Below, piece by piece: positions 22,421-31,218 of a DNA stretch of 64,000 nt (position 1 is the stretch's first letter; each line of letters begins with the position of its first letter). A program made the translations under genes and the position numbers. The notes below the pieces were generated by a model, which ran no database searches, was not told the origin of the DNA, and saw only the letters and a list, made by a program, of their open reading frames with translations. Source of the stretch: Pseudomonadota bacterium (lineage in GTDB: Bacteria; Pseudomonadota; Gammaproteobacteria; Xanthomonadales; Xanthomonadaceae); contig JAFECB010000023.1 in assembly GCA_018242365.1 (NCBI GenBank), positions 162,499 through 226,498 of the forward strand, in the 5' to 3' direction.

Positions 22421-22446
22421 ACGAAGCCGCCTGCGGGCGGCTTCGT
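22421..22446. terminator. Hairpin between convergent genes
   Basis: An 11-bp stem ACGAAGCCGCC / GGCGGCTTCGT with a short TGC-G loop lies midway between the DUF3016 stop and the ECF42 stop. There is no long T-run on either side, so it is a plausible but weak bidirectional terminator. Confidence 0.55.
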
Positions 22447-22462
22447 CGTGCCTGTCGTCCTG

Positions 22463-23716
22463 TCATTGGATGCGCGCCATCAAGGCCTCACGCTCGCGCA
22501 GATTGGTGGCCAACGCAACCGCGCGCGCAAATGCTTCGCGGGCTTCGTCCTTCCGGCCCAGGCGCTGCAACAGTTCGCCATGCACGGCATGCAGGGGTGC
22601 GTAGGCCTGCAGTTGCCGCGCTTCCTGCAAGGCTTCGACCAAGGGCAGCGCAGCGGCCGCTCCGTTGGCCTGCGCCACCGCCATCGCCCGGTTGAGCGCC
22701 ACCACCGGCGAGGGCATGACCTGCAGCAGGCGGTCGTACACCGCCACGATGCGCTGCCAGTCGGTATCCTCGAAACGTCGCGCGCGTGCGTGGCAAGCCG
22801 CCAATTCCGCTTGCAGGACATAGGCCCCGGCAGCGCCTCCCAGCCGTTGCGCGCGCTGCAGTAGCTGCAGACCACGCGCGATCTGCAAGCGATCCCAGCG
22901 CGAGCGATCCTGCGCTTCCAGCAGGATCGCTGTGCCATCGGCCTGGGTGCGCGCCCGCAGCCGCGACGCCTGCAATTCCATCAGGGCCAACAGCCCCAGC
23001 ACCTCTGCCTCGGTCGGCAGTAGTCCGGCCAGCACGCGTCCGAGGCGAAGCGCCTCATCGCATAGCGCGGGTCGCACCCAGGCCTCGCCGCTGGTCGCCG
23101 CATAGCCTTCATTGAAGACCAGGTAGAGCACTTCCAGCACCGCATCCAGGCGCGGAGGGAAGTCGGCCTTCCGCGGCACTTCGAACGGCACTTTTTTCCC
23201 GGCCAGGGTCCGTTTGGCGCGGACGATCCGCTGCGCCACCGTCGCCTCTGGTTGCAAGAAGGCGCGGGCAATCTCTGGCGTTGTCAGGCCCCCCAGCAAA
23301 CGCAGGGTCAGCGCTACTTTCGACTCCATCGGCAAGGCCGGGTGGCAACTGGCGAACAGCAGGCGCAACAGGTCGTCGCCGATGTCATCGTCCGCCAGTC
23401 GTTGTGCGTCGTCGCCCTGCATGTCGGCTCCGTGCAACTCCAGCTCGACCCCGAATTCGTCCTGCTTGCGAGCGTGCAGTTGGCGTTGGCGCAGGTGGTC
23501 GATGCCGCGATGCCTGGCAGCCTGCATCAGCCACGCCGCCGGGTTATCCGGGACGCCATCGCGCGGCCAGCGCTCCAGTGCGACAACCAGTACGTCCTGC
23601 GCCAGCTCCTCGGCCGTGGCGATGTCACCGGTGATACGGCTCAAGCGCGCCAGCAGCCTGGGCGATTCCATTCGCCACAGGGCGTCAAGGCGGCGATGGA
23701 TGTCATCTGCACTCAT
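22463..23716 (-). CDS. ECF42-type RNA polymerase sigma factor with C-terminal TPR-like domain
   Basis: 417 residues, about twice the size of a normal ECF sigma. Region 2 includes LLARLSRITGDIATAEELAQ; region 4 includes ESKVALTLRLLGGLTTPEIA and VAQRIVRAKRTLAGKK. After that comes a long helical extension (about 185-417; LYLVFNEGYAATSGEAWVRP and repeated helix pairs) as in the ECF42 group (DUF6596/TPR). Members of this group are known to be encoded beside DGPF/YCII proteins, as is the case here (24221-24640 and 24773-25150). The C-terminal extension is thought to control activity; no anti-sigma factor is nearby. Confidence 0.92.
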   Translation of the reverse strand: MSADDIHRRLDALWRMESPRLLARLSRITGDIATAEELAQDVLVVALERWPRDGVPDNPAAWLMQAARHRGIDHLRQRQLHARKQDEFGVELELHGADMQGDDAQRLADDDIGDDLLRLLFASCHPALPMESKVALTLRLLGGLTTPEIARAFLQPEATVAQRIVRAKRTLAGKKVPFEVPRKADFPPRLDAVLEVLYLVFNEGYAATSGEAWVRPALCDEALRLGRVLAGLLPTEAEVLGLLALMELQASRLRARTQADGTAILLEAQDRSRWDRLQIARGLQLLQRAQRLGGAAGAYVLQAELAACHARARRFEDTDWQRIVAVYDRLLQVMPSPVVALNRAMAVAQANGAAAALPLVEALQEARQLQAYAPLHAVHGELLQRLGRKDEAREAFARAVALATNLREREALMARIQ

Positions 23717-23755
23717 CCGCAGATGACACCATTGCCGGAAGCCACACGCAATGCG

Positions 23756-24196
23756 TCAGACCATCGGCTTGTTGCAATTGATCATCCACGGCTTGCCGTA
23801 GCGATCATCGAACATGCCGAAGCGGTGCGACCATTCGGTTTCCATCAGCGGCATCCGCACGTTGCCGCCATCTGACATGGCCGCGAATACGCGTTCCGCC
23901 TCCTCGATGGAGTCGACGTCGATATTGACCGTGGTGTCATTGCGGCCGTCGATCCGTTCGGAACCATTGCAGCCCATGATCGAATCGCCACCCATGATCG
24001 AGGCGCCGCCCACCACCAAATTGACATGGGCGAGCTGCGCTTTTGCCTCATCCGACAACGGCGGTTGGTCGGGATTCGCGGGCATGTCGCCATAGGCAAC
24101 CCTCGCGACGATCGTGCCGCCCAGGGCCTGCGCATAGAAATCGAACGCGGCACTGCAGTCGCCATTGAAGAACATCAGATACGGAATCAGTTTCAT
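23756..24196 (-). CDS. PhnB-like VOC (glyoxalase-fold) protein
   Basis: 146 residues. Begins KLIPYLMFFNGDCSAAFDFY, continues with AHVNLVVGGASIMGGDSIMG and ends WSHRFGMFDDRYGKPWMINC, the pattern of PhnB/3-demethylubiquinone-methyltransferase-like VOC proteins. No enzymatic function is established for this subgroup. The start at 24196 has AGGAG at good spacing. It sits between the ECF42 sigma gene (39 bp downstream) and a DGPF gene (24 bp upstream) on the same strand, so the three form an operon. Confidence 0.88.
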   Translation of the reverse strand: MKLIPYLMFFNGDCSAAFDFYAQALGGTIVARVAYGDMPANPDQPPLSDEAKAQLAHVNLVVGGASIMGGDSIMGCNGSERIDGRNDTTVNIDVDSIEEAERVFAAMSDGGNVRMPLMETEWSHRFGMFDDRYGKPWMINCNKPMV

Positions 24197-24220
24197 GGTC
24201 GTAGCTCCTGTGGTCGGGAA

Positions 24221-24640
24221 TCAGTTGCCAATTCGAGCGCGGAGACGCTCTTCCTGCTCGCGCAGTTCCGGGGTCAGCACCTCCCCGAAGTCATCGGCCT
24301 CGAAGATCGGCCGCAATTCCAGCTCCGAAGGTCCCGGCATCGGATTCGGGCAGCGCTTGGCCCATTCGATCGCCTCGTCCATGGAGCGCACTTGCCACAG
24401 CCAGAAACCGGCAACCAACTCGCGGGTTTCCGCGAACGGGCCGTCGATCACCCGCCGCCCGGGACCATCGAAGGCCACGCGGACGCCGCGGGCACTCGGA
24501 TGCAGGCCCTCGCCAGCCAGCATCACCCCGGCGTCAACCAGCGCCTCGTTGAACTTGCCCATCGCCTCGAACATCTCCGTGCTCGGCATCACGCCGGTTT
24601 CGGACTCCGTCGTCGCCTTCACCATCACCATGACTTTCAT
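24221..24640 (-). CDS. YCII-related DGPF-domain protein
   Basis: 139 residues. The DGPF motif is seen in RRVIDGPFAETRELVAGFW, with LVDAGVMLAGEGLHPSARGV before it and MDEAIEWAKRCPNP after it. This is the partner family of ECF42 sigma factors; its biochemical role is unknown. GGAGG lies 4 bases before the ATG at 24640, which decides against the longer open frame beginning at 24685. Probably first gene of the three-gene minus-strand operon. Confidence 0.9.
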   Translation of the reverse strand: MKVMVMVKATTESETGVMPSTEMFEAMGKFNEALVDAGVMLAGEGLHPSARGVRVAFDGPGRRVIDGPFAETRELVAGFWLWQVRSMDEAIEWAKRCPNPMPGPSELELRPIFEADDFGEVLTPELREQEERLRARIGN

Positions 24641-24772
24641 TGTTCCTCCCGGTTGTCCGGACCGGGTTTCCGATCCTTCATCCAATGCGACGAATGGCGA
24701 ACACCAGAATCGACATCTCGTGGAAAATGGTTTCGCCTCGACGCCCCACGCATGACCCGCCCGGAGTCACCC

Positions 24773-25150
24773 ATGCAGTTCCTGACCCTAATCCACATCG
24801 ACCCCGCTCTGCTGGCCGAACTGCCCGTCGAAGAGTACGACCGTCTGATGCAGGGCTGCTTCGCCAAGGCCGATGCGCTGCGGGAGGATGGCTGCCTGCT
24901 GGGCTCGCAGCAGTTGGAAGCCCCGCAGACCGCACGCACCCTGCGCGTACGCGAAGGCTTGACCCGTGTCACTGACGGCCCGTTCGCGGAAACCCGCGAA
25001 TTCCTGGCCGGCTTCAATCTGATCGAAGCGGAGACCATGGAGGACGCAATGCGGATCGCCATGCAGTTCCCCTGGGCGCGCTTCGGCAGTATTGAGGTTC
25101 GCCCGGTGCGCGACATGCAGGCGGTGCGGACGCGGGTAGGTGCTGCCTGA
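24773..25150 (+). CDS. Second YCII-related DGPF-domain protein, divergent
   Basis: 125 residues: QFLTLIHIDPALLAELPVEE at the N-terminus, GCLLGSQQLEAPQTARTLRV in the middle, and the DGPF motif in RVTDGPFAETREFLAGFNLI. It is a distant paralogue of the protein at 24221-24640 and is transcribed away from it; 132 bp separate the two starts and must hold both promoters. GGAG six bases before the ATG at 24773 supports this start over an ATG seven codons earlier. Confidence 0.88.
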   Translation: MQFLTLIHIDPALLAELPVEEYDRLMQGCFAKADALREDGCLLGSQQLEAPQTARTLRVREGLTRVTDGPFAETREFLAGFNLIEAETMEDAMRIAMQFPWARFGSIEVRPVRDMQAVRTRVGAA

Positions 25151-25151
25151 C

Positions 25152-26261
25152 TCAGGCGTCCGGCATGGCATGGCAAACGCGATTGCGGCCTTGCTGCTTT
25201 GCCGCATACAGTGCACGGTCGGCCAGCGCGATCAGCTGCTCCGGCTGAGCTTCCGGATCAGGCTGCAACACCGCCACCCCGACGCTGACGGTGACGCAAG
25301 CTGCCACCGGTGATGCCGGATGCAGCATTGCCAAGGCTTCGACCTTGGCACGCAATGCCTCGGCGGCTGCAAGCGCCGCGGGCAGTGCACGCCCCGGCAT
25401 CAGCAAGGCCAACTCCTCCCCTCCGAATCGTGCGGCCACACCATCGTCACCGGTCATGCGCTCGCAGCTGCGTGCCAGCTCGCGCAGGCATTCGTCTCCG
25501 TACAAATGGCCACGAGAATCGTTCAACGCCTTGAACGCATCGGCATCGACCATCAGCAAGGCCAAGGGTTGCCGTACCGCTGCCAGTTGCAGCCAATGCC
25601 GCTGCAATTCCGCATCGAAATGTCGTCGATTGGCTATCCCGGTCAGTCCATCAAGCAAGGACAGCCGCTCCAGCTTGTGGTTCACGAGTTGCAGCTCTTC
25701 CGTCATCCGCGCGAAGTGGATCGCACCTGCGACCAGATCGGCGACGGCGTCGAACACCATGCAGGCTTCGGCATCGAAGAAATCGGCGTGCAGGCTTTCG
25801 ATATTCAGCACGCCGTGCATGCGCCTGCCATGCCGGATCGGCACCAGGTATTCGCTGTTCACCTCTGCATTTCCGACGATGTAATCGGGATCGAGATGCA
25901 CGTTGTTGACCAGCTGCGGCACGCCGAGGCGCACGCAGCGCCCGGATACGCCACGAGTGATCGGCCAGCCATCGGCGATGGGGGAGGCATCCAGCATCAA
26001 TTCGCCGGATTGCACATAACGAAGGAAGCGGGTGGGCGGATCATCCAGCAGGTTGATGCTGGCGATCGGCACCGGCAATTCGGTGACCAGACAATCGCAG
26101 ATCCCTTTCAGGATCGTGTCGAGCTCGGCACCCTGCAGGGCTTCACGCGAGATGCGTACCAGTACGCGGGTCAAACCCCTGCGCCACGCAGAACCAGACT
26201 GCGCGTCAGGCAGTTGCCGGTCTCCGCAGTCCGACATTGCATGTTCGTCCTGGCTATCCAT
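25152..26261 (-). CDS. GAF-GGDEF diguanylate cyclase (copy 1 of a tandem pair)
   Basis: About 369 residues. A GAF-like sensor domain (about 30-190, ITRGVSGRCVRLGVPQLVNN and EYLVPIRHGRRMHGVLNIES) precedes a GGDEF domain whose active-site loop is RFGGEELALL, so the cyclase should be able to make cyclic di-GMP; LSLLDGLTGIANRRHFDAEL marks the domain start. No obvious inhibitory RxxD site is seen just before the loop. No membrane segment. It is closely similar along its whole length to the next gene, 83 bp away, so the pair arose by duplication. Confidence 0.92.
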   Translation of the reverse strand: MDSQDEHAMSDCGDRQLPDAQSGSAWRRGLTRVLVRISREALQGAELDTILKGICDCLVTELPVPIASINLLDDPPTRFLRYVQSGELMLDASPIADGWPITRGVSGRCVRLGVPQLVNNVHLDPDYIVGNAEVNSEYLVPIRHGRRMHGVLNIESLHADFFDAEACMVFDAVADLVAGAIHFARMTEELQLVNHKLERLSLLDGLTGIANRRHFDAELQRHWLQLAAVRQPLALLMVDADAFKALNDSRGHLYGDECLRELARSCERMTGDDGVAARFGGEELALLMPGRALPAALAAAEALRAKVEALAMLHPASPVAACVTVSVGVAVLQPDPEAQPEQLIALADRALYAAKQQGRNRVCHAMPDA

Positions 26262-26344
26262 CGCTTCCCCCGCAGCCAGTCTACCCGGATGCATGCCGGG
26301 GAAACACGCGCCCGTCCAGAAGCGCGATCACATCGCAAATCCGC

Positions 26345-27445
26345 TCACTCCGCGCGCCGGATCTGATTGCGGCCCTGTGCCTTGGCGACATACAGGGCAC
26401 GATCGGCATCGGCCAGCAACTGCTCGGGAGCCTCGCATGGACCGGGGACCCGGCTGGCGACACCGACGCTGACCGTGAGGAACGGCCCGACCGCGGATGT
26501 CGGATGCTGCAGCGCCAATGCTTCGACCTGCGCACGCAGCGCCTCTGCAATGGCAACCGCCGATTGCATGTCTTTACCGGGCAGAAGCAGGACCAGTTCC
26601 TCGCCACCGTAGCGTGCCGCCAATCCCGCGCAGGCGGCCTGGCCTTCGCAGACACGCGCCAACTCGCGCAGGCATTCATCGCCGTACAGGTGGCCGCAGG
26701 CATCGTTCAATGCCTTGAAGGCATCGACATCGACCATCAGCAGAGCCAGTGGCTGCTGCACGCCCGCAAGCCGCAACCACTGCCGCTGAAGCTCCTCGTC
26801 GAAATGGCGGCGATTGGCAATCCCTGTCAATCCGTCGATCATCGACAGCTGTTCCAGCTTGCCATTGGCAGCTTGCAACTCGTCTGCCATGCGTGCGAAG
26901 TGGATCGCAGCGGCGACCAAGTCGGCCACTGCATCGAACACGCGGCAAACGTCCGCGTCGAAGAAATCGGCCTGCGTGGACTCAAGATTGAGCACGCCGT
27001 GCATGCGCTGACGATGGCGAATCGGGATCAAATACTCGCTGCGCACATCGGCATTGCCGGCCACGTAGTCGGGGTCCGTGTCGACATCGGCAACCAGTTG
27101 CGCCACGCCCATCCGCGCGCAGCGCCCTGCGCAGCCACGCGAGACCGGCCAGGCACCTTCGGAGGGCAGCGGCGAGAGGGTGAACTCGCCCGCATAGACC
27201 TCGTGGATGAAATGCGTGCCCGGTTCGTCGAGCAGGATCACGCTGGCAATGGCGACGGGCAGCTCCGCCACCAGGCAGTCGCAAATCCCCTGCATCAAGG
27301 CATCCAGACTATCGCCCTGCAACGCCTCGCGCGCGATGCGCACGAGGATGCGGTTCAGGACCCCGCTGCGGGTGATCGCGTCGCGGCCTTCCCAAGGCAC
27401 GGAAAGGGCATCACTGGCCTGCTTGTCTGCCGCAACATGGTCCAT
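26345..27445 (-). CDS. GAF-GGDEF diguanylate cyclase (copy 2 of a tandem pair)
   Basis: 366 residues with the same build as the neighbouring copy: GAF-like sensor (about 30-190, VSRGCAGRCARMGVAQLVAD and EYLIPIRHRQRMHGVLNLES) and GGDEF domain with active loop RYGGEELVLL. Differences lie mainly at the N-terminus and in sensor residues (IREALQG region, HFIHEVYAGEFTLSP), so the two copies may sense different ligands. GAGGA precedes the ATG at 27445. Cytosolic, no membrane segment. Confidence 0.92.
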   Translation of the reverse strand: MDHVAADKQASDALSVPWEGRDAITRSGVLNRILVRIAREALQGDSLDALMQGICDCLVAELPVAIASVILLDEPGTHFIHEVYAGEFTLSPLPSEGAWPVSRGCAGRCARMGVAQLVADVDTDPDYVAGNADVRSEYLIPIRHRQRMHGVLNLESTQADFFDADVCRVFDAVADLVAAAIHFARMADELQAANGKLEQLSMIDGLTGIANRRHFDEELQRQWLRLAGVQQPLALLMVDVDAFKALNDACGHLYGDECLRELARVCEGQAACAGLAARYGGEELVLLLPGKDMQSAVAIAEALRAQVEALALQHPTSAVGPFLTVSVGVASRVPGPCEAPEQLLADADRALYVAKAQGRNQIRRAE

Positions 27446-27581
27446 GCAAGGTCCTCTTCGTCGCAGTCTACGCCCGCCAGAACGGGCTTCGTCCAGCCAC
27501 GCGCCGGTTCCGTCGCAAGCCGCTTTCGCCCGCCACCGGCATGACTATCCTCAGCCTCGTCTCCAGCGCATCCTGACGCCC

Positions 27582-28829
27582 ATGTTCAAACGTCTCTACT
27601 TCTTGCTCCGCATCACCTTGGCCTGGGGTCTGGCCGTGATTGCCGTGGTTTCGATGTATTCCAGCCTCCCGCTGATCGGCGATTTCGAACTGCCGGCGGT
27701 GCTGTTCTCGTTCGGCACCATGGGTCTGGTGATCGCCGGCGCGTTCTCGCACCTGCACCGCGTGCAGCTGGTCGCCGGCCGGATCGACAGCGAGACGCTC
27801 GACAATCGGCAGAAGCGGTTGATCGAAATCCCGCTGGAGGCCGGCGAAGCCTTCGATCTGGTCGATGCCGCGATCCGCGAATTGCCCGGGGTGAAGGACG
27901 TCAACAGCGCGCGCGACAGCCTGCAGTTGCGCGCCAAGGTGGCCCGTCCGCAGTTGTACGGCGAGCCGCTGCTGCGTCGCTGGAATCCGTTGCTGTGGTT
28001 CGCGCCCGAGGACAATCTCCTGCATGCCACCGTGCTGCCGGCCGGCGAAAGCGGCCGCGTGACCCTGATCTGCGAGCCGGAATGCCCGGGCTGGAGTGAC
28101 TGGTTCCTGGTGGACGATGGCACCAATTTCGAGAACGCCGAAGCGATCTCGCGGGCGATCACCCGCCGCATCGGCGAACGCCGTCGCAACGAACAAGCCA
28201 GTGCCACGCAGACCGCCACCGAGAAGGAACTCAGCGAAGCCAGGCTGCATCTGCTGCATGCCCAGGTCGAGCCGCATTTCCTCTACAACACCCTGGCCAG
28301 CGCGCAGCTGCTGACCCGCAGCGACCCGGCACGCGCCGAAACCATGCTCGGACACCTCATCCAGTACCTGCGTCGCTCGCTGCCCAATGCCGAAGACGAG
28401 ATGTCCAGCGTCGGCACCGAGCTGGAACGCGCGCTGGCCTACCTCGAAATCCTGAAAATCCGCATGGGCGAGCGCCTCAGCGTGCAGACCGACATCCCCG
28501 AGGAACTGCGCGCGACCCCGTTGCCGGCGATGATGCTGCAGACCCTGGTCGAGAATGCGATCAAGCATGGGCTGGAGCCACGCACCGGCGGCGGCACGAT
28601 CTGGCTGCGCGCCCGCCGCGACGACGACACGGTGGCCATCACGGTGGCCGACGATGGCGACGGATTCAACACGCAGACCCACGGCACCGGCATCGGCTTG
28701 AAGAACGTGCGCGAACGCCTGCGCCTGCGCTACAACGGCGCGGCCGCGCTGACGGTGGCGGCCAATTTCCCGCGTGGCGTTGCCGCCACCCTGACGGTTC
28801 CCGCTTCCGGAGCAAACACCCATGAATGA
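27582..28829 (+). CDS. LytS-type sensor histidine kinase
   Basis: 415 residues. Two hydrophobic segments at the N-terminus (about 7-26 and 32-52), a cytosolic linker, then a HisKA-type domain of the LytS/YehU family with LLHAQVEPHFLYNTLASAQL (phospho-accepting histidine in PHFLYN) and an ATPase domain with LVENAIKHGLEPRTGGG (N box) and VADDGDGFNTQTHGTGIGLKN split over G boxes. It should phosphorylate the LytTR regulator whose gene overlaps its end by 8 bp. ATG at 27582 was chosen; the longer open frame overlaps the GGDEF gene. Confidence 0.92.
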   Translation: MFKRLYFLLRITLAWGLAVIAVVSMYSSLPLIGDFELPAVLFSFGTMGLVIAGAFSHLHRVQLVAGRIDSETLDNRQKRLIEIPLEAGEAFDLVDAAIRELPGVKDVNSARDSLQLRAKVARPQLYGEPLLRRWNPLLWFAPEDNLLHATVLPAGESGRVTLICEPECPGWSDWFLVDDGTNFENAEAISRAITRRIGERRRNEQASATQTATEKELSEARLHLLHAQVEPHFLYNTLASAQLLTRSDPARAETMLGHLIQYLRRSLPNAEDEMSSVGTELERALAYLEILKIRMGERLSVQTDIPEELRATPLPAMMLQTLVENAIKHGLEPRTGGGTIWLRARRDDDTVAITVADDGDGFNTQTHGTGIGLKNVRERLRLRYNGAAALTVAANFPRGVAATLTVPASGANTHE

Positions 28830-29595
28830 CACCGTCACCTGCATCGTGGCCGAGGACGAAGCCCTGCTGCGACAGGCGCTGGTGGCCGAGCTGGCCCGCG
28901 CCTGGCCGGCGTTGCGGATCGTGGAAGAGTGCGAAGACGGCGCCAGCGCAGTCGATGCACTGGCCGAGCACCAGCCCGACGTCGCCTTCCTCGATATCCG
29001 CATGCCCGGCCTGACTGGCCTTGAAGTCGCCGCCGCCGCGGCCGACGCCAGCCCGCGCACCCGGATCGTGTTCGTCACCGCCTACGACCAATACGCCATC
29101 GATGCCTTCGACCGCGGCGCGATTGATTACCTGCTCAAGCCAGTCAAGCCGGAGCGACTGGACGCCACCGTCGCCCGCCTGCAGGCCCGCGACACCTTGC
29201 CGGATGCGGCCTCGCTCGCCAGCCTGCTGGACAAACTCGGCGCACTGCCGAAATCGACCGCCTCGGTGGAGCCGCTGACGTGGCTGACCGCCAGCGCAGG
29301 CCGGGAAACCCGCCTGATCCTGATCGACGATGTCGCCTATTTCCGCGCCGACCAGAAATACACCACGGTCGTCACCGCCGAAGGCGAGGCCCTGCTGCGC
29401 AGCTCGCTGCGCGAATTGCTGCCTCGATTGGACGGCAACACCTTCAAGCAGATCCACCGCAGCACCATCGTCAACCTCAAGGCAATCGCCGGGATCACCC
29501 GTGACGACACTGGCCGCGGCACGGTCCGGCTCAAGCAGCGGCCGGAAACCCTGACCGTCAGCCAACCCTTCATGACCCTGTTCAAGCACATGTGA
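28822..29595 (+). CDS. LytTR-family response regulator
   Basis: 257 residues. Receiver domain (1-120) with the acidic pocket VAEDEALLR, the phosphoacceptor aspartate in VAFLDIRMPGLTG (about residue 57) and the lysine in YLLKPVKPERL; then a LytTR DNA-binding domain (about 150-257) with ETRLILIDDVAYFRADQKYT, FKQIHRSTIVNLKAI and a C-terminal TVSQPFMTLFKHM. It starts 8 bp before the kinase stop, so the two are coupled. Targets cannot be read. Confidence 0.94.
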   Translation: MNDTVTCIVAEDEALLRQALVAELARAWPALRIVEECEDGASAVDALAEHQPDVAFLDIRMPGLTGLEVAAAAADASPRTRIVFVTAYDQYAIDAFDRGAIDYLLKPVKPERLDATVARLQARDTLPDAASLASLLDKLGALPKSTASVEPLTWLTASAGRETRLILIDDVAYFRADQKYTTVVTAEGEALLRSSLRELLPRLDGNTFKQIHRSTIVNLKAIAGITRDDTGRGTVRLKQRPETLTVSQPFMTLFKHM

Positions 29596-29603
29596 GGTGC
29601 ACC

Positions 29604-29978
29604 GTGATCGAGACCAAACTCATCGCGCTCCTGCAATTCCTGCTTGCCCTCGGCGGCTGTTCGCTGGGCGGCACCAGTTACAGCAACCACATCGCCAACG
29701 GCGGTCACGACGTGCTGGTCAGCAAGGCGCAAGTCCAGGACGGCGTGGCCAGGTTCGACTGCAAGACCAGCGACAGCGGCTGGTGTCATTACACCCTGTA
29801 TCCGGATGCCTGCGCTGCGGACGAAGACTGCGCGCTCGCGCCACTGCAGCGCTTCAAGGTCGCACGCGGCGAAAGCCGCCAGATCGCGGGCCTGCAGGAT
29901 TTCCGGCTCTGCGTTGGCATCGACGCCACCGCACTGGGCCCGGATTGCAAACCCGTCGCGGCGACCAAGCCTGGTTGA
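29604..29978 (+). CDS. Small putative lipoprotein
   Basis: About 124 residues. The N-terminus IETKLIALLQFLLALGGCSL resembles a lipoprotein signal with cysteine after LGG, a slightly unusual lipobox. The mature part has six further cysteines (FDCKTSDSGWCHYTLYPDAC and DEDCALAP, LCVGID, DCKP), which could form disulfides in the periplasm. Start is the GTG at 29604 with GAGG seven bases upstream; a GTG at 29592 overlapping the regulator stop is the alternative. Family not recognised. Follows the two-component pair with almost no gap, so it may be part of that operon. Confidence 0.65.
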   Translation: MIETKLIALLQFLLALGGCSLGGTSYSNHIANGGHDVLVSKAQVQDGVARFDCKTSDSGWCHYTLYPDACAADEDCALAPLQRFKVARGESRQIAGLQDFRLCVGIDATALGPDCKPVAATKPG

Positions 29979-30187
29979 TGCGTCCGCGTCATGCCTTGCG
30001 CCGGATTCCGGACCTGCATCCGGGAAGGGATCGCGCGGCCAGCGCCAATCCTCGCTTCGAATGGATCCCCGGCGTCGGCCACGACCGCAAGGTCTTGGAA
30101 GACCATTCCACCGCACTTTTCAAGCAAGTGCCGGTCTCGCCTTCACGCTGAATCCCCCAGCGCGGATTCTGCCACTACCCTGTGCGG

Positions 30188-30775
30188 ATGAACTATCTCG
30201 CCCATGCGTGGCTGGCGCGGCACTCGGACGATGCGATCCTCGGTGCCATGCTCGGCGACTTCGTGCACGGGCAGCAGGCGCTGCTGGATTGGCCAGTGCC
30301 GGTACGCGAGGAGATCGTTCGACATCGCTTCATCGATCGCTACACCGACAGCCACCCGGAGGTGATCGCGGCGCGCGCACGTTTCGGCACCTTGCGTCGC
30401 TACGCGGGAATCGCGCTCGACGTGTATTTCGACCACTGCCTCGCCCGTGATTGGGCGCAGTGGGATGCCGGTTCACTGGATGCGTTCAGTGCCCGCGTCT
30501 ACCGCATCCTGGCCGAGCGGCACGCTCAGCTACCTGCGCGGCTGGCCGCCATGTTGCCGCGCATGACCGCGCAGGACTGGCTGGGTTCGTACCAACATCG
30601 TGAAAGCGTGGATCACGCCGTGGTCGGCATCGCGACGCGCTTGTCGCGCAACGGTGATCGGCTGGTTGCCTGTCTCGACCTCCTGCGCCGGGAAGCGCCG
30701 GCAATCGATGCCGCCTTCGAGGGATTCTTCCCGGAGCTGGTGAGCACCAGCGGTCGACCCTACGCTCAGCGGTAG
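30188..30775 (+). CDS. acpH: Acyl carrier protein phosphodiesterase
   Basis: 195 residues with the AcpH pattern: MNYLAHAWLARHSDDAILGA, GAMLGDFVHG, HRFIDRYTDSHPEV and LDVYFDHCLARDW, whose histidines and aspartates resemble an HD-type metal site. The enzyme removes the 4'-phosphopantetheine arm from holo-ACP. ATG at 30188 gives the conserved opening; a GTG two codons earlier is in frame. Its last 10 bp overlap the end of the convergent small gene at 30766-30960. Confidence 0.9.
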   Translation: MNYLAHAWLARHSDDAILGAMLGDFVHGQQALLDWPVPVREEIVRHRFIDRYTDSHPEVIAARARFGTLRRYAGIALDVYFDHCLARDWAQWDAGSLDAFSARVYRILAERHAQLPARLAAMLPRMTAQDWLGSYQHRESVDHAVVGIATRLSRNGDRLVACLDLLRREAPAIDAAFEGFFPELVSTSGRPYAQR

Positions 30776-30960
30776 CGGAACTGCAGGCGCGAACCCGGGA
30801 CCACGCTGTCGATCACGCCGTAGCCGCTGCTGCGGCCGTAGCCGAGGCCGATGACCCGATCATTGCCCAGCTCGGGCAGGAAGGATGCGGCGCGATTGCG
30901 GGTGGCGCGCTGGCTGTTGGCGGTACGGTTGCGGAGGTAGGATTTGGTTTGGGTGTACAT
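30766..30960 (-). CDS. 64-residue basic protein of unknown function
   Basis: A short gene with an unusually good ribosome site (AAGGAG, seven bases before the ATG at 30960). The product is strongly basic in its first half (YTQTKSYLRNRTANSQRATR) and ends VIGLGYGRSSGYGVIDSVVP then GSRLQFRYR. No membrane segment and no known motif. The two ends do not resemble a leader peptide or a toxin that I know. A 24-bp dyad lies just upstream (30977-31000), which suggests regulated expression. The last codons overlap acpH on the other strand. Confidence 0.6.
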   Translation of the reverse strand: MYTQTKSYLRNRTANSQRATRNRAASFLPELGNDRVIGLGYGRSSGYGVIDSVVPGSRLQFRYR

Positions 30961-30976
30961 GGTGTTCTCCTTGATC

Positions 30977-31000
30977 GGTGTGGTAGTAATGTAACACACC
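30977..31000. promoter_or_regulatory. Dyad overlapping the promoter region of the 64-residue gene
   Basis: GGTGTG (30977-30982) and CACACC (30995-31000) form an inverted repeat around an AT-rich 12-bp centre, and the minus strand has TTGTCT 18 bp before TACTAC across the same place. A regulator could therefore bind over the -10 region. No regulator gene is adjacent. Confidence 0.45.
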
Positions 31001-31218
31001 AAAACAAGACAACACCTGCCGAAAGTCATGCCTCCCGGATTTCCGGCGTTCCAGCCAGCCAGCGTTCAGGATTCGCGAACGGGGCCTGTGGCCACCGCAG
31101 GGCGGGCCTGGGCGCTTGCGATTCCCGGGCATTGCCGGGCTTCATCATCAACCCAGTGCCCCAACGACAGTCAGATGTCTGTCCAATCCACTGCTGCAAC
31201 GTAGTACAGGAAAGCTGA

